Positions 56,958-64,000 of a DNA stretch of 64,000 bases are shown here, one piece after another; positions within the stretch are counted from its first letter, which is position 1, and each line of letters opens with the position of its first letter. A program made the translations under genes and the position numbers. Origin of the DNA: Euphorbia lathyris (Eukaryota; Streptophyta; Magnoliopsida; Malpighiales; Euphorbiaceae); the NCBI RefSeq assembly GCF_963576675.1, contig NC_088911.1, positions 132,869,929 through 132,933,928 of the forward strand, written 5' to 3'. The notes under the pieces are model-generated. The model was not told where the DNA came from and did not search any database. It worked only from the letters and a program-made list of their open reading frames with translations.

Positions 56958-58055
56958 TTATGGTGTTTGGAGGGATGTGGCTTCGCCGTGTCGTGGAAGA
57001 GTGCCTCCGCAGTATATTTTCAGATGGTGGCCGTTCACCCGGTGGGTTACGTTGTCGGAACCTTGGATGTCGACCGCTCCGGACGAGTGGGCATTAATAA
57101 TGATGTATGGTCCTGACCACTGACTTTTTAATTTTCCTGGGAACAGGCGGAGGCGAGAATTATATAGGAGGACTTGGTCCCCTTTGTTGAATTCCCTGAT
57201 TTGCACGTGCTTGTCGTGCCATTTCTTCGTACGTTCCTTGTAAATCTTGGCATTTTCGTACGAACCGAGATGAAGTTCATCAAGGGTATTGAGTTGGAGG
57301 AGACGTTGTTCCCCTGTGGCCTGCACATCAAAATTTAAAAATTTCAGAGCCCAATAGGCCTTATGTTCTAATTCCACCGGTAAATGACACGATTTCCCAA
57401 AAACTAAATGATAAGGAGACATCCCGATAGGCGTTTTAAACGCCGTGCGGTAGGCCCAAAGAGCGTCATCGAGCTTTAGGCTCCAGTCTTTCCTAGAGGA
57501 ACTAACCGTTTTTTCCAAGATATGTTTTAGTTCGCGGTTAGAAACCTCGACCTGTCCACTAGTTTGCGGATGGTAGGGCGTGGAGAATCGGTGTGCAACC
57601 CTGTATTTTTGTAAGAGTTGGTCGAATTGGCGATTGCAAAAATGGAAACCTCCATCGCTAATGATAGCTCGAGGGGTTCCAAACCGAGTAAAGATGTTTT
57701 TCTTTATAAATTTCCCTACCACCTTAGAGTCGTTTGAGGGTAAGGCAACGGCCTCCACCCATTTGGACACGTAGTCAACCGCCACGAGAATGTAGGAGTT
57801 GTTATGCGACTTAGGGAAAGGTCCCATAAAGTCTATCCCCCAAACATCAAAGAGTTCGCAAACTAGGATCCCTTGTTGGAGCATTTCATGTTTACGAGAG
57901 ATGTTCCCGCTCCGTTGACAAACGTCACATGATTTGACAAAGTCTTGGGAATCCTTGGACAAGGTAGGCCAATAAAAGCCACATTGTAGAACCTTTGCCA
58001 TAGTCCGACTTGGGCCGAAGTGGCCCCCCGGCTTTGTAGTTCGCCATATCGACAT
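56958..58055 (-). pseudogene. pol (INT): Y integrase, second copy, core open
   Basis: A 365-residue open frame with the DDE core ([28 protein letters not shown]), an intact link [18 protein letters not shown] that is destroyed in the first copy, and the C-terminal SQWSGPY motif. Upstream it is out of frame with RNase H and begins at the same lesion as the first copy, lacking the first zinc-binding His. A full polyprotein is therefore not possible. Confidence 0.9.
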
Positions 58056-59415
58056 ACCAAGGTAAAGGTGTTACCGCATAGAGAGTTTCGTCGGGAAAGG
58101 TCTCCTTGATCTCCACAACTTCCAGAGATGTGGCTTGCTCGCTTTGTAACCGGGAAAGATGGCCGGCCACGACATTCTCCACTCCTTTTTTATCCCTGAT
58201 TTCGATGTCGAATTCTTATAGGAGTAGAATCCATCGTATCAACCGTGGTTTGGCATCCTGCTTAGTCATTAGGTACTTGAGAGTTGCGTGGTCAGTGTAT
58301 ACGATAATTTTGGATAACATGAGATATGATCTAAATTTATCGAAAGCAAAAACTACAGCAAGCATCTCTTTTTCCGTAATGGAATAGTTTTGTTGGGCTT
58401 CATTGAGCGTTTTGCTCGCATAAAAAATGGGTCGGAAAATTTTATCCACCCGTTGGCCCAAACAAGCACCTACAGCCAAATCACTCGCATCACACATAAG
58501 TTCAAAGGGAAGACTCCAATCGGGTTTTACCATGATGGGTGCATTAATTAGTTTTTCCTTTAGCGTATTAAATGCAAGCAAACACTCGGATGAAAAACTA
58601 AACTCTGCATCCTTTAAGAGGAGTTGGGTCAAGGGGGTCGCTATTTTAGAGAAATCTTTAATGAATCGCCTATAAAACCCCGCATGACCCAAGAAACTCC
58701 GAATTCCTTTAACATTTACTGGAGGAGGCAATTTCTCAATCACCTCAATCTTGGCCGGATCGACCGCGATTCCCTCCCCGGACACCTTGTGTCCTAAAAC
58801 GATACAATCTTGAACCATAAATTGACACTTTTCCCAACTAAGAGCTAGGTTAGTGTCCTCGCAACGTTGAAGGACTTTATCAAGATTGCTTAAACAAATT
58901 TCAAAGGACGACCCAAAAACAGAAAAATCGTCCATGAAGACTTCCATGAAATCCTCAATCATCTCGGAGAATATAGCCGTCATGCACCGTTGAAAGGTGG
59001 CGGGGGCATTACAAAGCCCAAACGGCATCCGCCTATATGCAAATGTCCCATATGGACAAGTAAACGTCGTCTTTTCTTGATCCGAAGGATCAACGGGGAT
59101 TTGCATATAGCCGGATAGGCCATCGAGGGTACAAAAGAATTTATGCCCCGCCATTCTTTCCAACATTTGGTCAATGAACGGCAAGGGAAAATGATCTTTT
59201 CGGGTGGCTTCATTAAGTTTCCTATAATCAATGCATACTCGCCACCCCGTTATTTTTCGTGTGGGAATTAATTCCCCTTGATCATTTTCCATCACCGAAG
59301 TGCCCCCCTTTTTGGGAACGCATTGGACCGAACTAACCCATGGACTATCGGAGATAGGAAAGATTATACCTGCGTCGAGGAGTTTGATTACCTCAGCCTT
59401 CACTACCTCTTTCAT
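58038..59415 (-). pseudogene. pol (RT-RH): Y reverse transcriptase-RNase H, second copy, one private stop
   Basis: Same RT and RNase H motifs as the first copy, with [12 protein letters not shown] at the active site and [23 protein letters not shown]-to-TAA at 58216-58218 cuts it after RWILLL. The tail of RNase H continues in the same frame to about 58038. Upstream, the shared TGA at 59426-59428 separates it from protease. Confidence 0.92.
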
Positions 59416-59428
59416 GTTGGGGTTAAGT

Positions 59429-61704
59429 CATCGTTGCGGCTGCATGGAGGGTTTGACTTTGTCCTCCATGAAGATGCGGTGTGTGCAAATGGTGGGGCTA
59501 ATCCCTTTAATGTCGTGAATGGTCCATCCAAATGCGCCTTTGTGTTTTTGTAACACCGCAATCAATGCTTCCTCCATTTCCTCTGTCAAAAGTGAAGATA
59601 TAACAACGGGTAAGAAATTAGGAGGTTGCAAAAACACATATTTCAAATTAGGAGGCAAGGGTTTAAGTTCCAAAGTCGGAGGCTCTTCGAGAGATGACTT
59701 TGGTTTTGCTTTGCTATCCTGGTCCAAACCCTCGAACCGGCTCCTTGCCAACAGACATTGTTCTATCTCGGAGCAGTATTCAAACGGCTTGTTCAATGGA
59801 TCCTCATCCAAATGCTCATTACCATCTATTTCTGAAGAGGTTCCCGCAGAAGACCTATCACAAAAATCCTCAACAAAAAGATCAATAGAGTCTACGGAAT
59901 TTAAAAAATTGCAATCCTCCATGGTATGAGACGGGAATTTCATGGAGTTGTATACGTTAAACTCTACCTCTTCGTCTTGCAACCGTAGGATGAGCTTACC
60001 TTCGTGGACATCAATGAGAGTCCTACCCGTTGCAAGAAATGGTCGTCCTAGGAGGATCGGTACCGAATCGTCTTCCGCCATGTCGAGCACCACAAAATCG
60101 GCGGGGAAAATGAACTTGTCCACTTTCACTAAGACATCCTCCACAACTCCTTTTGGCCGGGCAATGGATCTATCGGCCAATTGAAGCGTTATATTGGCAG
60201 GCTTTGGCTCTCCCAAGCTGAGCTTCCTAAAAATAGACAAAGGCATTAGATTGATACTAGCACCTAAATCACATAAAGCTCTACTAAACTCAACATGACC
60301 AATCGTGCATGGGATAGAAAAACTTCCTAAATCCTTGAGTTTAGGTGGGAGTTTATTCGTTATAATCGCGGAGCATTCCTCCGTAAGCGCTACCATTTCG
60401 TTGTGTTCTAACTTCCTCTTTTTGGCGAGGATTTCCTTAATAAACTTCGCATAGGTGGGCATTTGTTCCAATGCCTCCGCAAGTGGGATGTTAATGTGAA
60501 GTTTCTTAAATATTTCCAAAAACTTGCCATATTGATGGTCCAATTTTTCCTTTTTAAGTCGTTGTGGAAAAGGGAGCTTCGGTACGTAAGCCCCAATTGG
60601 ATCACACACATTCTTATTCTTATCCGAGGAAGTTGTGGGTTTCGGATCCGAACCGGGGTTGCTTACCACTTCCGGTTCGTCACTTACCTTTGGAGCGGTT
60701 GGAGTCGCCTTTGGAACTAGTGGTTCTAAACCCTTACCACTACGGAGAGTTATTGCTTGTGCGGTCTCCCGGTTCTTTGGTCTCGGGTTTTGTTCAGTGT
60801 TAATCGGGAGAAACTCATGTTGTCTCTCTTGTCGTTGGCGACTTAATTGGGCCACTTGATGTCCCAAATCCCTGCAAAAAGCCTCATTGTCAGCAAGACG
60901 GGAAGATATTTCTCTTAGGAGATTAATTACCGTAGAGTCTTGCGCATTGCTAGGAGGTTGAGAACTTTGTCCTCCTTGGTTATTGGGGAATTGGCCCAAA
61001 CCTTGCTCCCTGAACTCATTATGGAATCCGGATGGGGGCTTCAACACCTTTTGATTGTTGTCGTGAGACAAATTCGGGTGTGGATGTTGAGGCCTCCATC
61101 CGTTGTTATTATTATTATTACGGTGGTGATAAGCATTCGAGTTATGGAAGGAGTTGTAATTAGAATTATACCTCGGTTGTCTCCCTACATAACTTACGCT
61201 CTCGGTGTCGCCGGAAAAAGGGCTTCCGACTTGACAATCCTTACCATGGTGGTTACCACCGCAATGTGAGCACATCAGGACCTGTGCTGTATTCTGGAGG
61301 CTCAATTGTGCCACTAAGGCGTCTAGATTTTTATTCATCTCGATCATAGAGATCTTGGGAGCCTCGTCTTCTTCGGCAAAAGTTTGATGTCGCGAGGGTC
61401 TGGCAAGCCGATCTTCTTGCCATTGGACACTTTTCCTAGCTAATTCGTGGATGAGCTCGTAAGCCTCGCTTGCCGATTTTCGAAACAAATCCCCACCTCC
61501 GGCGGAATCAATAGTTGCACGATTAGTGGGAGTTAAACCATGGTAGAAGGTACTTACCAAATCATGCTTAGGGATGTCATGGTGGGGGCAGTTTCGGAGC
61601 AACTTCCGGAACCTAGCCCAAGCTGAATGGAGAGCCGCGCATTCAAGTTGCCTAAAGGACGTGATATCGTGCCTCAACTTAACCGTTTTGGAGGGCGGGA
61701 AGTA
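59429..61704 (-). pseudogene. gag-pro: Y gag (C-terminal two thirds) and protease, second copy, long open frame
   Basis: More than 749 residues open. Gag blocks LLRNCPHHDIPKHDLVSTFY and GGDLFRKSASEAYELIHEL are followed by an intact CCHC knuckle CSHCGGNHHGKDC, an Asn-rich stretch, ITLRSGKGLEPL, then protease with the active-site DLGASINLMP and LLGRPFLATGR. Gag and protease are thus in one frame without a programmed shift. It ends at the TGA shared with the other copy. Confidence 0.92.
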
Positions 61705-62229
61705 TTAAGAAAGGAACTCCTTCTCGAGCTCCTCCCATGATGTGATCGATCCCGCCTCCAACGAGTGCAACCACTCCAACGCTTGTCCTGTCAAAGAGAA
61801 AGGAAACAACTTTAGTTGGATGGCCTCAACCGAAACACAGTTTTGCCGAGAAGTTTCGGCACACATAAGAAATTTATCAAGGTGTTCGTTAGGGTTTTCA
61901 TGGGGTTCCCCTCCGAATTGACCAAGTTGTTGGATTAGTTGGATCATGCTAGTCTTTATTTCATATGTGTCGGCCGGAATGGTGGGGGCAATGATTCCGT
62001 TGCGGTTTTGAGGACGATGCGGAGCAAGAATCTCCATCATCGAGCGCATGTCATTGCCTCCACCATTGCGGTTGTTATTCACGGGTTGCACCGGCGACCT
62101 TTGGTTGACCTCGGGTTGGTTAGCTTCATTGTTGAGGTTTGCCATTTTCTCTCTCCGAATCTTACAAAGAGTACGTTCAATTTCAAGATCAATAGGAACG
62201 AGAGTATCACTCCGGGATCGGGTGTGCAT
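61705..62229 (-). pseudogene. gag: Y gag N-terminal part, second copy, ended by a private stop
   Basis: 174 residues from MHTRSRSDTLVPIDLEIERT to EKEFLS, where a Tyr TAC codon is TAA (61705-61707). The next codons (YFPPS) continue the downstream frame. The first copy has the sense codon here but other stops nearby. Confidence 0.9.
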
Positions 62230-62364
62230 AAAATAAATAAATGAAATAAATTATAAACAAGGAAGAATGTTGTTGGTAAAAAGTATATAAAAAGTATATA
62301 TAAACAATTTATACAAAAATAATGCTTAGACTAACAATAAAACATTTTTGTCTAATATTGCAAG

Positions 62365-64000
62365 TGTACCCCGTCGTATCAAGTAATAATCCGGTTAAGA
62401 CCGGGTATCGAATCCACGGGATTTATAACTACAAGTATTAAACGACTCGGTTTTATATGTTATCTAAGCGGTGAATACTTTGAGTTGATTCGGGGAACAA
62501 CTACAAACTACTCCTAACTACGGGTGAGACAAATTTATATAACAAAAACTCTACGAAATGATACGGATGGCGATGAGTTATAAATATGACAAACAATGAC
62601 TCCCAATACATATACGGTTAATGATTTACTCTTGCAATGACGACTACGTGTAGTGTGATCGATCCGTGAAGTACTTAGACTACGTGGTTCCTAGTCAAGG
62701 CGTGTCTAATGCTCGGGATCAGAAATTAGGGCCCGTAAGTTCCGTGGTTTGTCAATTCCTACGGTTTCCGGAGCGTCACTTCTGGTAAGGCAACACCTAT
62801 ATGAATCCCTAAAGATAGCCCGAATGGCATCGGAAATCGCGTTCCCCTACACAATAATCAATTATGAGTATCAAAACAAGTAACAAACATCAACACATAT
62901 ATAGAAAAAGAGATTATGAATCATAAATTATAAATATGGAGAATGTAAATATGAAATACAACCATGCCTAGTACATAGGAAGAGTACAAGCTAATTAGCA
63001 AGTGAAAAGGGAAGAATCCACCCTCGGAACTAGCTAACCGGACTCAAGGCCGTCTCTTAGGACTTGGAGGTGGAGCTTTCGAGCTTGGTGAATGGAGATG
63101 GAACGGAACTTTGACGGAATGCCGGAATCAACGAACAAGCTCTCAAGATGATAGAGTTTTGCTATGTAAACTAAAATCTAAAACTAAGAAACAAGAACTT
63201 AATCTATATCAAGAATTGTATATCAAAAGGTGTCCTAAATGAGTGCTAGTCACTCCTATTTATACACATCAAGCTAAGGGTAGAATTGTAATTTCACAAG
63301 ATACAAGCATGGAGGAACATGATTTTCTGCAGATTTCCCATGATACGCCTCGCGTATGGTGGAGTACGCCCCGCGTATTTGCCCATTCCGTCAGAAATCT
63401 TCTGCATGTGGACCAAATCCAGATCTTGTTGTCTCAACCACGCCCCGCGTAGACTGGGGTACGCCTCGCGTGGTTGAGCTTCTGAGATTTTATTGCTTGA
63501 ATTAGGTCTTTTATGTCTCGCGTGGCCTGGGGGACGACTCGCGTATATGAGTTCCTGGAATTTTATCTTGAAGAACTTCCCATACACGCCCCGCGTATAT
63601 GGTTGTACGCCCCGCGTATTGTCAGTTGACTTAGAAGATCCTGCAGTCTGACATTCATGATTGAGACATTATTCCTGATCATTGCCCATACGCCCCGCGT
63701 GGCAGTGGGTGAGTTCCACGTGGTGCCTGCGGATAGAGCAATTATTTCTGAGAGTGTGTTCCACGCCCCGCGTGGAGGGTGATACGCCCCACGTATGTCG
63801 GTGGATTTTTGCTCCTTGCTCGTACCTAAAATGCAATTCTCGAGAGCCGAGTTAGCTTGACGTTTTATTTTCTAAATTTACACAAAATAAAGACAATTAA
63901 CCGAAAGTGCGGAATTTATTTTTATTTTGTTATTTTATTAAAATCTACTTATTTTTGTAATTAAACTTATTTATTTAGTCCCAAATTAAACCGTAAATCA
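62365..64000 (-). mobile_element. Y 5' LTR, second copy, start deleted, runs off the window
   Basis: Matches 16408 to about 18010. The primer-binding site and the first 119 bases of LTR are removed at a GCAAG junction (62360-62364). Direct 21-bp core pairs lie at about 63343-63800, and the TATAAATAGG box (minus) near 63255-63265. It keeps the stretch deleted near 16834 in the first copy. Confidence 0.9.

Larger units (their letters stand above)
56157..64000 (-). mobile_element. Y, second copy: truncated at its 3' end, 5' LTR runs off the window
   Basis: Colinear with Y positions 10075 to about 18010. The 3' LTR, polypurine tract and first part of the 3' region are gone, deleted along with the end of the X1 LTR. 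A second deletion removed the primer-binding site and the LTR start. It shares the PR-RT stop and the RNase H-integrase lesion with the first Y, and has private stops of its own. Confidence 0.92.

Overview
The window is plant nuclear DNA, almost certainly from a eudicot. About five sixths of it is nested LTR retrotransposon sequence. The rest carries a pectin methylesterase gene, a degenerate transposon-derived gene, a LINE fragment, a hAT element, a foldback element and a gene-capturing CACTA transposon. No rRNA, tRNA or CRISPR is seen. The species cannot be named from this sequence.

I use local names for the Athila-like Ty3/gypsy elements: W, X1, X2, Y and Z. Left part: a Copia-type element on the minus strand (leader, primer-binding site and 5' LTR, 1-2543) interrupts X1 (plus strand; internal tail and 3' LTR, 2544-5716). 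X1 sits in the 5' leader of X2 (plus; 5717-33044). X2 gag is split by Y (minus; 7212-18038, target duplication GCCCC). X2's second ORF is split by Z (minus; 19756-29140, target duplication CACTG). X2's 3' LTR abuts the 3' half of W (33045-40876). W's LTR is split by a 5.4-kb CACTA element (35269-40701) carrying fragments of a DWF4/CYP90B-like P450 gene.

Middle part (40.9-51.35 kb): single-copy-like DNA with a foldback element, a LINE fragment, a decayed multi-exon gene interrupted by a hAT element (target duplication ACTATCCG), and a two-exon pectinesterase gene on the minus strand. The pectinesterase lacks its N-terminal signal region and has substitutions at active-site positions.

Right part (51.35-64 kb): the 5' half of W, then X2's 5' LTR and leader, then an X1 LTR, then a deletion junction into a second copy of Y that runs off the window. 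Every left flank missing from the left nest is present here. Target duplications and reading frame match across the two halves, so the nest appears to have been duplicated, biologically or by assembly.

Only Y encodes protease, RT, RNase H and integrase, and both Y copies are broken. W, X2 and Z have gag (and in X2 and Z a second Athila-type ORF) but no pol. The most striking unexplained signal is an 11-bp core, ACGCCCCGCGT, occurring as pairs at a 21-bp period in Y and Z. The pairs are direct in the LTR upstream of the TATA box and inverted around the internal ORF region. Different GC-rich palindromic clusters hold the same place in X1 and X2.
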